Source: Thermosynechococcaceae cyanobacterium Okahandja (lineage in GTDB: Bacteria > Cyanobacteriota > Cyanobacteriia > Thermosynechococcales > Thermosynechococcaceae). From it: 64,000 nucleotides of DNA. The notes under the pieces were generated by a model, which was not told where the DNA came from, made no database searches, and saw nothing but the letters and a program-made list of their open reading frames with translations. Within the stretch, counting starts at the first letter, position 1. Each line of letters begins with the position of its first letter. Shown here piece by piece: positions 49,988-57,311 of the stretch. The translations under genes and the position numbers were made by a program. The stretch spans positions 1,488,001 to 1,552,000 of the forward strand of contig CP136945.1 in the NCBI GenBank assembly GCA_041530395.1. The letters run 5' to 3'.

Positions 49988-50320
49988 ATGAGAATGGCCA
50001 AATCTTTACTCTACTTTGTCATTGCAGGATTATTGGAGCTAGGTGGTGCTTATTTGGTTTGGCAATGGCTACGGGAGCATAAAAGCATTTGGTATGGTGT
50101 GGCAGGGGCAGTTGTGTTGTTTATGTACGGCACGCTGCCGACGTTTCAGCCATCTCATTTTGGGCGTGTGCAGGCGGCCTACAGCGGCATTTTTCTTCTG
50201 ATTGCGCTTTTTTGGGGCTGGGGCATAGACAAGGTTCGACCGGATAGGTTTGATATTATTGGCGCGGTTGTGGCCTTAGTGGGGGCACTCATCATTATGT
50301 ATGCCCCAAGGAGCCTATAG
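49988..50320 (+). CDS. YnfA/UPF0060-family small membrane protein
   Basis: A four-helix membrane protein of about 110 residues in the UPF0060 (YnfA) family, which resembles small multidrug resistance transporters. Typical sequence is YFVIAGLLELGGAYLVWQWL, YGTLPTFQPSHFGRVQAAY and GWGIDKVRPDRFDIIGA. The start is ATG at 49988 or 49994. It follows the broken membrane-protein gene, and its upstream sequence overlaps the end of that pseudogene region. Efflux has been proposed for some family members; substrate here is unknown. Confidence 0.9.
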   Translation: MRMAKSLLYFVIAGLLELGGAYLVWQWLREHKSIWYGVAGAVVLFMYGTLPTFQPSHFGRVQAAYSGIFLLIALFWGWGIDKVRPDRFDIIGAVVALVGALIIMYAPRSL

Positions 50321-50365
50321 TGGTTAGTACGGCTGCGCCATATATCATTTACTGAGCAACTAATT

Positions 50366-50995
50366 ATGTGGGGTCAGTGGCTTTCGAGGTTCGGGTTGGC
50401 TCCGCCTTTGCTGGTTAGCGTGCTCCTTGGCATGGAGCAATTCAGGTCTCAATCATTGCCAGCAGGTAGCAGCCGGTCGTTAGAGTGTGCCGGGCAACAG
50501 ATTTTCACAGAGCCTATTTGCGCGGGCGATCGCCTAGAGCCAGAGGAGCAACGGCTATACGATGCCATCAATCGCTATCGAGCAGAGCATGGTTTGCCAC
50601 CGATTCCCCTGTCGCCGTCGTTGACTGTCGTTGCTAATCGTCATGTCTTGGATTTGCACAAAAATATCGGCTACTTAACCCATAGCTGGAGCAATTGCCC
50701 CTATGATGCGGCAAATCCTGCCACTTATCCCTGCATGTGGAAGGCACCCCAACGCTTAGGAACGGCTTACCTAGGCAATGGTTATGAGGTTGCCCATGGC
50801 CGTTCCGGTCGTTATCGCGCGACGGCAAGCTTAGCGCTGCAAGCGTGGCAACGTAGTCCTGCCCACAATGCAGTCATGCTTAATCAAGGGATTTGGCAGG
50901 CTAAGGAATGGCGGGCGCTGGGTATTGGTATCAGTAATGGTTTTGCGCTGTTGTGGTTCGGCGAGGAGAGTGATCCGGCGCAAAGCTCTGAATAG
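50366..50995 (+). CDS. CAP/SCP-domain secreted protein
   Basis: A 209-residue protein with an N-terminal hydrophobic leader (APPLLVSVLLGM region, weak signal peptide) and a CAP domain. EEQRLYDAINRYRAEHGLPPIPLSP starts the domain. The first conserved His and Glu-like positions lie in RHVLDLHKNIGYLTHSWSNC, and the later AWQRSPAHNAVML holds the second His. Cysteines at SNCPYDAANPATYPC may form a disulfide. Bacterial CAP proteins are secreted, with roles mostly unknown. It stands alone between ynfA and the pilin gene. Confidence 0.85.
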   Translation: MWGQWLSRFGLAPPLLVSVLLGMEQFRSQSLPAGSSRSLECAGQQIFTEPICAGDRLEPEEQRLYDAINRYRAEHGLPPIPLSPSLTVVANRHVLDLHKNIGYLTHSWSNCPYDAANPATYPCMWKAPQRLGTAYLGNGYEVAHGRSGRYRATASLALQAWQRSPAHNAVMLNQGIWQAKEWRALGIGISNGFALLWFGEESDPAQSSE

Positions 50996-51106
50996 GGGCG
51001 ACCTGTTGCCATCCCGCAAAAAAAACTATCGACCTCCGTAATTTTACGGAAGTTTTGGGGAATACTTGGGGTAAATGACGAGTTCAATCCCGCTGGAGTT
51101 CCTGTG

Positions 51107-51580
51107 ATGCTATCTCACCGTCGCGCTTGGCTCTGGTTCTACTGCTCGCATCTACGCTTACGGCGATCGCAAGGCTTTACGCTGATTGAGTTGCTTGTAG
51201 TTGTGATTATTTTAGCAATTTTAGCGGCGATCGCCCTGCCCTCAATGCTCAGTCAAGCGTCAAAAGCACGGGAGGCGGAAGCAAAAAGTGATATTGGTGC
51301 GGTGAACCGCGCTCAGCAGGCCTATCGTCTAGCCAACACAACGTTTTCAAATGATATTGCCAACCTAGAAATTGGCATTAGCCCAAACCCCCACTACAAG
51401 TATGGTATTACTCAGGCGGACTCAAACATTGCCGAGTTTCAGGCGGAACCGAATCGCCCAGAACTAAAGGCCTTGACAGGATGCGCTCGCGCTCTGACCA
51501 GTTTTACCCTCACCAGCACAGAAATTATCGAAGTGAATCCTCCCAGTTCTGGAACGGCGACACCGGCTACCTGCCCCTAG
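51107..51580 (+). CDS. type IV pilin-like protein
   Basis: A prepilin of about 158 residues. The leader is unusually long and basic (residues 1-23, with SHLRLRRSQG), cleaved by PilD before F24 in SQG-FTLIELLVVVIILAILA. Glu at mature position 5 is present. The globular part has the pattern SQASKAREAEAKSDIGAVNRAQ of cyanobacterial PilA-type pilins and ends with Cys, giving a possible C-terminal disulfide with C near ALTGCARAL. Start is ATG at 51107, with a GTG one codon before. It converges on smtB with no gap. Confidence 0.9.
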   Translation: MLSHRRAWLWFYCSHLRLRRSQGFTLIELLVVVIILAILAAIALPSMLSQASKAREAEAKSDIGAVNRAQQAYRLANTTFSNDIANLEIGISPNPHYKYGITQADSNIAEFQAEPNRPELKALTGCARALTSFTLTSTEIIEVNPPSSGTATPATCP

Positions 51581-51952
51581 CTAAGGGTCTTCTTCCTCAT
51601 CGAGGTGCTCGGCCACGGATTGGTAAAGGGCAAAAATGTGCTGATCCAGGAGTTGGTAAAACATGTGCCGCCCTTGGCGACGGAAACTCACTAGGCGCAT
51701 CGTTTTGAGGATGCGCAGTTGGTGCGAAACCGCCGATTCGCTCATGCCTAGGGCAAGGGCAATGTCCCCGACGCAGAGTTCCTTTGCCGCTAATAGCGAC
51801 ACAATCCGTAACCGATTGGCATCGGCTAGCAAGCCAAAAAACTGCGCCATCCGCTGCGCCTTTTCAACGGAGAGCAGGCGATCGCCCACCTGCGCTAGCG
51901 CCTCAGCATCGTAGGGATGGCTATCTTCACTGACCAGCGTATTAACCGTCAT
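51581..51952 (-). CDS. smtB: ArsR/SmtB-family zinc-responsive repressor
   Basis: SmtB represses the metallothionein gene and is released by zinc. The 123-residue protein from the ATG at 51952 has the winged helix CVGDIALALGMSESAVSHQL, with alpha3 Cys60. The alpha5 metal ligands are D103, H105, H116 and E119, the same pattern as Synechococcus SmtB. It diverges from smtA, and its operator lies in the 100-base gap between them. An in-frame start at 51997 would run into the promoter and is rejected. This complete ligand set means the alpha5 site should be functional. Confidence 0.93.
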   Translation of the reverse strand: MTVNTLVSEDSHPYDAEALAQVGDRLLSVEKAQRMAQFFGLLADANRLRIVSLLAAKELCVGDIALALGMSESAVSHQLRILKTMRLVSFRRQGRHMFYQLLDQHIFALYQSVAEHLDEEEDP

Positions 51953-51990
51953 ATTCCCATCATAGGGGCTGCTGGGAATGCCGATCACTG

Positions 51991-52020
51991 TTGACACATG
52001 AACAGTTGTTCAGATATGAT
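51991..52020 (+). promoter_or_regulatory. smtA promoter with SmtB operator
   Basis: TTGACA at 51991-51996 and TATGAT at 52015-52020 are separated by 18 bases, a good sigma-70-type promoter for smtA. Between them lies the perfect inverted repeat TGAACA-GT-TGTTCA at 51999-52012, nearly identical to the S1 site of the Synechococcus smt operator. SmtB bound there would block polymerase. Confidence 0.9.
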
Positions 52021-52052
52021 GAAATCAATGAGTATTTTTGGAGGTTACCCCC

Positions 52053-52223
52053 ATGACCACCGTATCCCAAATGAAATGTGCCTGCCCCCACTGTCTGTGC
52101 ATTGTTTCCTTAAGCGATGCCATCATGGTGGCGGATAAGCCCTACTGTTCCGAAGCCTGTGCCAACGGCACCTGCAAAGAGAGTGGCGGTTGCGGACATA
52201 CCGGCTGCGGCTGCGGCGGCTAA
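52053..52223 (+). CDS. smtA: metallothionein SmtA
   Basis: SmtA binds and buffers zinc in the cytoplasm. The 56-residue protein has all nine cysteines of Synechococcus SmtA at the same positions (9, 11, 14, 16, 32, 36, 47, 52, 54). It has an extra Cys at 41. His49 in GCGHTGC is kept, while the ligand His40 is replaced by Thr next to the new C41, and His55 by Gly. GGAGG at 52040-52044 serves the ATG at 52053; an upstream ATG at 52038 would lie before this site. Expression should be controlled by SmtB from the operator upstream. Confidence 0.93.
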   Translation: MTTVSQMKCACPHCLCIVSLSDAIMVADKPYCSEACANGTCKESGGCGHTGCGCGG

Positions 52224-52247
52224 CAATTCCCTTGAACTTAGCCCAAC

Positions 52248-53363
52248 TTAACCCAAGCCAAACCGATTCAGGAGTGCCGCCAAGGCCAAGCCCGCATAGT
52301 TGGCCACCCCGTAGCCCAACAGGCCAAGGGTGATACCCACCCCAAGAAGAGCGGGCTGATGGCGGCCACTGGCTTGGGCTGCCGCCGTGGTTGGCCCCCC
52401 CACCGCTGCTTGGGACGCTAGCGCTAGCAATTCCACATCCAACCGGCAAAGATAGCCCACGCCAAACGTGACTAGCCCATGGCTAAGGACAATGGTGGCG
52501 GCAAACAGAACCATCTCGCCCCCCACCGGTACCAAAGAGGGGAGGTGCGTGCCTGCACCAATGACCGTAAAAAATAGATTCAGGCTAAAAATGCCAAGGG
52601 CACCCGTGCCCCGCAGATAGCGCATCCAGCGAAATTGAGCCATGCTAAGGCTCAGGGTGGTGAGCCAAACAACGGTGGGGATAATCGGCCACAGTCGATT
52701 CAGGGCGGTTGCCAGTACCAGCACTCCCATGCCCAAGCTGAGGAGAACGGCTAAATCCAGCGGGGCGATCGCCGAGGTGGTGGGCAGGGGCGATAAGGAA
52801 GCGGATTCTGGGGCGGCAGCCTGCGGATAAAAGCGCCGCAGCAGAGAGGGCAGCGTTAATGTGACCCCTAGCCACACGGCGGTGAGTAAATTATCAGCGG
52901 TGGTAGCGGCAGTAAAAAGCAGATCCGTCAGGTTAAGGGCACGCCCCACCCCGACAAAATTGAGACTGCCGCCAATGTAGCTGGCGGCCAAACTGCCAGC
53001 CAACCGAGGGGTATCACCGCCAAAACGGCTATAAAAAATGACGCTCGCTAAGAGCGCCCCTACTAAGGTACCTAGGGAGGCGATCGCGAAGGCCAAGAGA
53101 GCCGATCGCCCCACGCGGCGGATATCCTGCAAATTCACCCCCCACAGCAACCAAATAATGGCCAAGGAGGTCACTGGGCCATAGATGGTGTCATAGACCG
53201 CCGACTGCTGTGGAATCATGCCCAAGTTGGCACACACTGCCGCCAGCAGCAAAATAATTAAGGATGCGCCCACCCGTGCCGCCCAGCGATAGCGGTGCTC
53301 TAGCCATAGCCCTAGGGCAGTGAGGGTGAGTAAAATACCCCAGAGGGTGAGGCTCTCATCCAT
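52248..53363 (-). CDS. DUF819-family integral membrane protein
   Basis: A 371-residue membrane protein with about ten spans, of the DUF819 family related to bacterial transporters of unknown substrate. Conserved sequence includes SLAASYIGGSLNFVGVGRAL with Gly- and Asn-rich half-helices, and GLVTFGVGYLCRL near the C-terminus. The start codon overlaps the end of the metalloprotease gene by 8 bases, so translation is probably coupled. It is the last gene of the dapF run. It converges on smtA with 24 bases between. Confidence 0.85.
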   Translation of the reverse strand: MDESLTLWGILLTLTALGLWLEHRYRWAARVGASLIILLLAAVCANLGMIPQQSAVYDTIYGPVTSLAIIWLLWGVNLQDIRRVGRSALLAFAIASLGTLVGALLASVIFYSRFGGDTPRLAGSLAASYIGGSLNFVGVGRALNLTDLLFTAATTADNLLTAVWLGVTLTLPSLLRRFYPQAAAPESASLSPLPTTSAIAPLDLAVLLSLGMGVLVLATALNRLWPIIPTVVWLTTLSLSMAQFRWMRYLRGTGALGIFSLNLFFTVIGAGTHLPSLVPVGGEMVLFAATIVLSHGLVTFGVGYLCRLDVELLALASQAAVGGPTTAAAQASGRHQPALLGVGITLGLLGYGVANYAGLALAALLNRFGLG

Positions 53364-54057
53364 GGGGTGCCCCCTCGGGCATCGGTTGGCCTAGGCGCGT
53401 AGGTTGCTCATAAACCCGTCGCAGCGTGTTCACATCCCGCTGGGAAATCGGGGGCGGATTCGCCACTTGGGCAAAGTAGAGGGCATCCGTTGGTAGGGGA
53501 CTATGCCCCCAAATCCCAAGGGCATGACCCAGTTCGTGGCGGAGGGCGGCCAGCACGTAGCGGGGAGCTTGGGTAGGTCGAACCACGACACGAGTCCGAT
53601 GCCGTAGTACCCCTTCGCTATCCACAAACAGTTCATAGCTGGTTTCGGCGGCACGCACGCGGCGGTTATTTTGATCGCTGGGGCGCTCCGACAGCAAGCG
53701 AATATTGGCCGGGGCGGTTGCCGGCACAATTTGTAGCGGCAGATACGCCGACCATTCGGCAACCGCCTGCTGCGCCGCCAGTGCCCACGCCTCATTGGCA
53801 TCCCGCGTTGGGGGTTCAATGGCCACGGTAATCGGAAACTCTGTCCACAGCAGATAGCCCACTTCTAAAGGCTGCACCTCAGAAAAATAATCATCCCCGT
53901 CGGTGGGCAGCGCCGCTAAAGAACTCGGCAGTGGATAGACGGTAGGGGGCGGCAGGGTAATCGTCTGGTAGGCAGTTGAGAGCCGCTCCCACGCTGGCGC
54001 AGGACGGCTAAGAATGATGGCTAGGGCAACAACAAGGGTGATCAGGGGCCAGCGCAT
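53356..54057 (-). CDS. matrixin-like zinc metalloprotease, exported
   Basis: A 233-residue protein with a signal peptide (about 1-24, ITLVVALAIILSRPAPAW) and a metzincin active site HELGHALGIWGHS near residue 185, where three His bind zinc and Glu is catalytic. It resembles the catalytic domain of M10A peptidases (PVTVAIEPP-like sequence precedes it). Targets are unknown. The ATG at 54057 has AAGGAGG upstream. It lies 10 bases after the vWA gene and overlaps the DUF819 start. Confidence 0.85.
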   Translation of the reverse strand: MRWPLITLVVALAIILSRPAPAWERLSTAYQTITLPPPTVYPLPSSLAALPTDGDDYFSEVQPLEVGYLLWTEFPITVAIEPPTRDANEAWALAAQQAVAEWSAYLPLQIVPATAPANIRLLSERPSDQNNRRVRAAETSYELFVDSEGVLRHRTRVVVRPTQAPRYVLAALRHELGHALGIWGHSPLPTDALYFAQVANPPPISQRDVNTLRRVYEQPTRLGQPMPEGAPHG

Positions 54058-54067
54058 CCTCACCTCC

Positions 54068-54973
54068 TTAGCAGGCACTCAAAAACGGCCAGCCCGGAAA
54101 CCGCCACAGCAGCATTGGGATGGCCACGCTCCAGAAAAAGGCATTCAGCAGAGCAATCTGCCCCGACAGGTTCATGGGCAAACGCAGTAGTCCTTGCAGC
54201 AACCAGCGATCTAAGGGCAACACCAGCACCCACATCAGACAAATCACCGCCAACCCCAGCCAGAAGATCGGCCAGCGGGCATTGGTGTTAAAGCCCTCAA
54301 AAAAGGTACGACTCACCAGTTCTTCTAAAAGTGCCGCCGCTGCCGAGCGGTACTGCCCTCCTGTAGCCTGAGTTGCTGCGGCCAAGGGGGGGGCATGATC
54401 CCCCACCACAATGGCATTAATTTTTACGCCTTGAGCCTGCGCCGTTCTAACAACGGCATCATCAACGGCAGCATCCCCATCGGTAATTAATAAAATTTCG
54501 CGGCAGCGGTTGGCCACCTGTTGCAGTTGTTGCGTAGCGGTGGCGATCGCCCCCGAAAGATTAGTGGCGGACGGATCCACTTGTGCCAGCAAATCGCTGC
54601 GGTTGAGGGCTTGCTCTAGTTGGGTGAGCAACACATCGGCGTTGGTCTCAAAGCTGGGGGTTAAAAAGACCACATGGCGGCCAAAGCCATGGATCATAAT
54701 GGCATTGGGGTTCCCTAACTCCCGTTGATTGCGTTGCAAATACAGTTTTGCGGCAGCCACCTGCTGCGCCATCACCGTTTGCGGCTGATTAAACTGCAAG
54801 GGATTGTTACCAAACGTACTGCCACTCAAATCCAGCGAGAGAACCACCGCCACACTGGGGCGACCCCAGCCCAAGAGCGCAAAGAGTAGGGCAAGGAGAA
54901 GACACAGTATCAGCAGAATCAGGGGAATTTGAAAAAGGGGGTAAGACCACAGGGGTCGCCGTTGACGATACAT
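54068..54973 (-). CDS. von Willebrand A domain membrane protein
   Basis: A 301-residue protein with an N-terminal membrane span (IPLILLILCLLLALLFALL). It has a vWA domain of about residues 40-215 with the metal site DLSGS and the later LITDGDAAVDD. Two more spans lie at the C-terminus (FWLGLAVICLMWVLVLPL and LLNAFFWSVAIPMLL). This topology is like BatA/BatB proteins. There is no adjacent MoxR ATPase, which usually accompanies them. It starts 5 bases after dapF and is followed by the metalloprotease gene, so a role in envelope protein handling is possible (inference). Confidence 0.85.
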   Translation of the reverse strand: MYRQRRPLWSYPLFQIPLILLILCLLLALLFALLGWGRPSVAVVLSLDLSGSTFGNNPLQFNQPQTVMAQQVAAAKLYLQRNQRELGNPNAIMIHGFGRHVVFLTPSFETNADVLLTQLEQALNRSDLLAQVDPSATNLSGAIATATQQLQQVANRCREILLITDGDAAVDDAVVRTAQAQGVKINAIVVGDHAPPLAAATQATGGQYRSAAAALLEELVSRTFFEGFNTNARWPIFWLGLAVICLMWVLVLPLDRWLLQGLLRLPMNLSGQIALLNAFFWSVAIPMLLWRFPGWPFLSAC

Positions 54974-54978
54974 GGCGG

Positions 54979-55848
54979 CTAATTGACAATCAGATGTCCC
55001 CTAAACACTGCGACGGCAGGCCCGGTCATATACAGATGTTGTGAGTGCAAATCCCAGCGAATGTGCAAATTCCCCCCGGGTAATTCCACCGTGGCCATGG
55101 CGTGGCCGCTGGCATCCGCCTTGAGCCGCTCGGTGAGAACTGCTGCCACAAGGGTTGCACAGGCACCGGTGCCACAGGCAAGGGTCAGCCCTGCTCCCCG
55201 CTCCCACACCCGCATCCGTAGGCGATCGCCCGCGAGTACCTGCACAAACTCTGTATTGGTGCGCTGGGGAAAAACCGGATGGTGCTCAAACTGGGGACCA
55301 AGGGTAGCAAGGGGAATCGCGGCCACATCCTCAACAAAGGTGACGCAGTGGGGGTTGCCCATGCTCACACAGGTGACTGGCCACGGTTGATCCGCCACCT
55401 CTAAGGGCACCTCAATCACTTTTTCTTCGGGTGCAGCCAAGGTGGTGGGAATCTGGCGCGCCAACAGTTGCGGCGGCCCCATATCCACCGTGACCTGACC
55501 ATCCGCCTGCACGTGGGGCACCATGACCCCCGCCAGCGTGTCAATGCGATAGCTCACCGTTTCCCCGGGGGGGCGGCCTTCTAGTTCAAAAATAAATTTA
55601 GCCAGACAGCGAATGCCATTGCCGCACATTTCCGCCACCGAGCCATCGGCATTGTACATGCGCATTTGGTAGTCGCAGTCCCCAGTTCCCGCCAGCAGAA
55701 AAATCACGCCATCCGCGCCCACCCCAAAGTGGCGATCGCACCACTGGCGTGCCTCCTCGGCAGACAGCAGTAAGGCCGACTGGTGGCGATTGTCCACGAG
55801 TAGGAAATCGTTACCTAACCCTTGGTACTTCTGAAAAGATAGGCTCAT
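54979..55848 (-). CDS. dapF: diaminopimelate epimerase
   Basis: DapF interconverts LL- and meso-diaminopimelate for lysine and peptidoglycan. The 289-residue protein has both catalytic cysteines: C75 in AEMCGNGIRC and C225 in LACGTGACA. The N-terminus SFQKYQGLGNDFLLVDN is typical. It leads a run of four minus-strand genes (dapF, vWA, metalloprotease, DUF819). It is divergent from hfq with only 29 bases between, a neighbourhood seen in other cyanobacteria. Confidence 0.97.
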   Translation of the reverse strand: MSLSFQKYQGLGNDFLLVDNRHQSALLLSAEEARQWCDRHFGVGADGVIFLLAGTGDCDYQMRMYNADGSVAEMCGNGIRCLAKFIFELEGRPPGETVSYRIDTLAGVMVPHVQADGQVTVDMGPPQLLARQIPTTLAAPEEKVIEVPLEVADQPWPVTCVSMGNPHCVTFVEDVAAIPLATLGPQFEHHPVFPQRTNTEFVQVLAGDRLRMRVWERGAGLTLACGTGACATLVAAVLTERLKADASGHAMATVELPGGNLHIRWDLHSQHLYMTGPAVAVFRGHLIVN

Positions 55849-55877
55849 AGAATTGTAGAGGAACTAGAGGAGAACCC

Positions 55878-56096
55878 ATGACTGACGACTTCCAGACGGG
55901 ACTACCCAGTATTCGCCAGTTACAGACCTTAATTAAAGATAGCACTGAGGTTGAGGTGAAACTGAGCACCAGCGATTTAGTGGTGGGGAAGGTGCGCTGG
56001 CAAGATGCAAACTGTCTGTGCGTGGTGGATCACTACGACCAACCCACGATTATTTGGAAGCAAGCCATTGTTTTTATTAAACCCAAACTCACCTAA
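55878..56096 (+). CDS. hfq: cyanobacterial Hfq
   Basis: A 72-residue Sm-like protein of the cyanobacterial Hfq type (Synechocystis Ssr3341). The Sm core includes [21 protein letters not shown] and [13 protein letters not shown]. It lacks the YKHA box of E. coli Hfq. In Synechocystis the protein binds the pilus ATPase PilB1 and is needed for phototaxis and transformation rather than acting as a typical sRNA chaperone. It diverges from dapF and its last 4 bases overlap the 3' end of larC. A good RBS (GAGGAGAACC) precedes the ATG. Confidence 0.93.
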   Translation: MTDDFQTGLPSIRQLQTLIKDSTEVEVKLSTSDLVVGKVRWQDANCLCVVDHYDQPTIIWKQAIVFIKPKLT

Positions 56097-57295
56097 GATT
56101 CCAAAGGCCAAAGGGTCAGCCCTACCTGTAGGGCAGCATGATAGACCACCTGCCATGGCTGCTGGTGTTGTCGCGCTAGGGCGGCACAGTCCTCGTACTC
56201 TGGCTGCACATTCAGCCGTTGTCCCTGTCCATCCGTGGCCACTTTAAGCCGCACCTCACCAAAGGGGGTAGTGACGGTTTTTATCTGTCGCTCAAGGATA
56301 TAGCGCGCTTGGACTTGGCGGCGCAGCCCGAGGGTGGTGGTTTCACGGAAGAGGGTCTGTACGCAGGCCGCTTCGGCACTGGCAGGGCACAAGACCGTCA
56401 GCAACACTCCAAGGCGGGATTTTTTCATCATAATCGGCTGATAAAAGACCTCTACCGCCCCAGCGGCATACAGTTGCTCCATGCCATAGGCCAAGGCCTG
56501 AGGCGTGAGATCGTCCAGTTGGGTTTGCAGTTCCACAATCTCGGTTGGAGTAGGCATCTTCTGCTCAGGCCGTTCCCCTAGCCACAGGCGGAGCAGGTTC
56601 GGCAGGGGTAAGTCATGGCTACCGGCGCCTAGGCCCAGTCGCTGTAGGGTCATGGCGGGGGGTGAGCCAAATCCTTGGCTGAGGGCACAAACAATGGCGG
56701 CACCGGTGGGGGTCACCAGTTCGTAATTGAGGCCGTTGCTATACACGGGAACTTGGTAGGTTTGCCACAGTTGTAAGACGGCGGGTACCGGCACCGGCAG
56801 TTGGCCATGGGCGGCTCGCACCGTCCCGCCGCCGGTGGGTAAGGCGGAACAGTAGATCTGCTCAATGCCAAGATAGTCTAGCCCCAAGCAGGTGCCGACA
56901 ATATCCACCAGCGCATCGACCGCACCGACTTCGTGAAAGTGCACCGCGGTAGGCGCAATGCCATGGACTGCCCCTTCGGCAATGGCTAGGGCTTCAAAGA
57001 CCCGTAAACTCCAGTCGCGGGCACGCGCCGGTAGATCTGCCGCGACAATTTGTGCCTGAATGTCAGGCCAGTGGCGGTGGTGGGGCCAAGAGGAGGAGTG
57101 CACTTCAACCTGCGCTTTCAGACCCCGCTGCCCCTTGCGTTGTACGGTTTCGGTGGTCAAGGTAAATTCTGCCCCAATGCCTAGCGTCGCCAGTTGCCCT
57201 TGCAGGTAGTCCAAGGGAACGCCCGCATCGATTAGGGCACCGAGGCACATATCCCCAGCAATGCCCGCCGGACAGTCGAAGTAGGCAACGTTCAT
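56093..57295 (-). CDS. larC: nickel-pincer cofactor cyclometallase LarC
   Basis: LarC inserts nickel into the pincer nucleotide cofactor first known from lactate racemase. The 400-residue protein begins [20 protein letters not shown] and has [25 protein letters not shown] and TTLGLR signatures of the DUF111/LarC family. The long C-terminal part is joined in one frame; a frameshifted two-piece form is known in Lactobacillus, not here. No larA, larB or larE is in the window, so the acceptor enzyme is unknown. It is 16 bases downstream of ileS and overlaps hfq by 4 bases tail to tail. Confidence 0.92.
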   Translation of the reverse strand: MNVAYFDCPAGIAGDMCLGALIDAGVPLDYLQGQLATLGIGAEFTLTTETVQRKGQRGLKAQVEVHSSSWPHHRHWPDIQAQIVAADLPARARDWSLRVFEALAIAEGAVHGIAPTAVHFHEVGAVDALVDIVGTCLGLDYLGIEQIYCSALPTGGGTVRAAHGQLPVPVPAVLQLWQTYQVPVYSNGLNYELVTPTGAAIVCALSQGFGSPPAMTLQRLGLGAGSHDLPLPNLLRLWLGERPEQKMPTPTEIVELQTQLDDLTPQALAYGMEQLYAAGAVEVFYQPIMMKKSRLGVLLTVLCPASAEAACVQTLFRETTTLGLRRQVQARYILERQIKTVTTPFGEVRLKVATDGQGQRLNVQPEYEDCAALARQHQQPWQVVYHAALQVGLTLWPLES

Positions 57296-57311
57296 CCGGT
57301 TCTCTCCTCGG

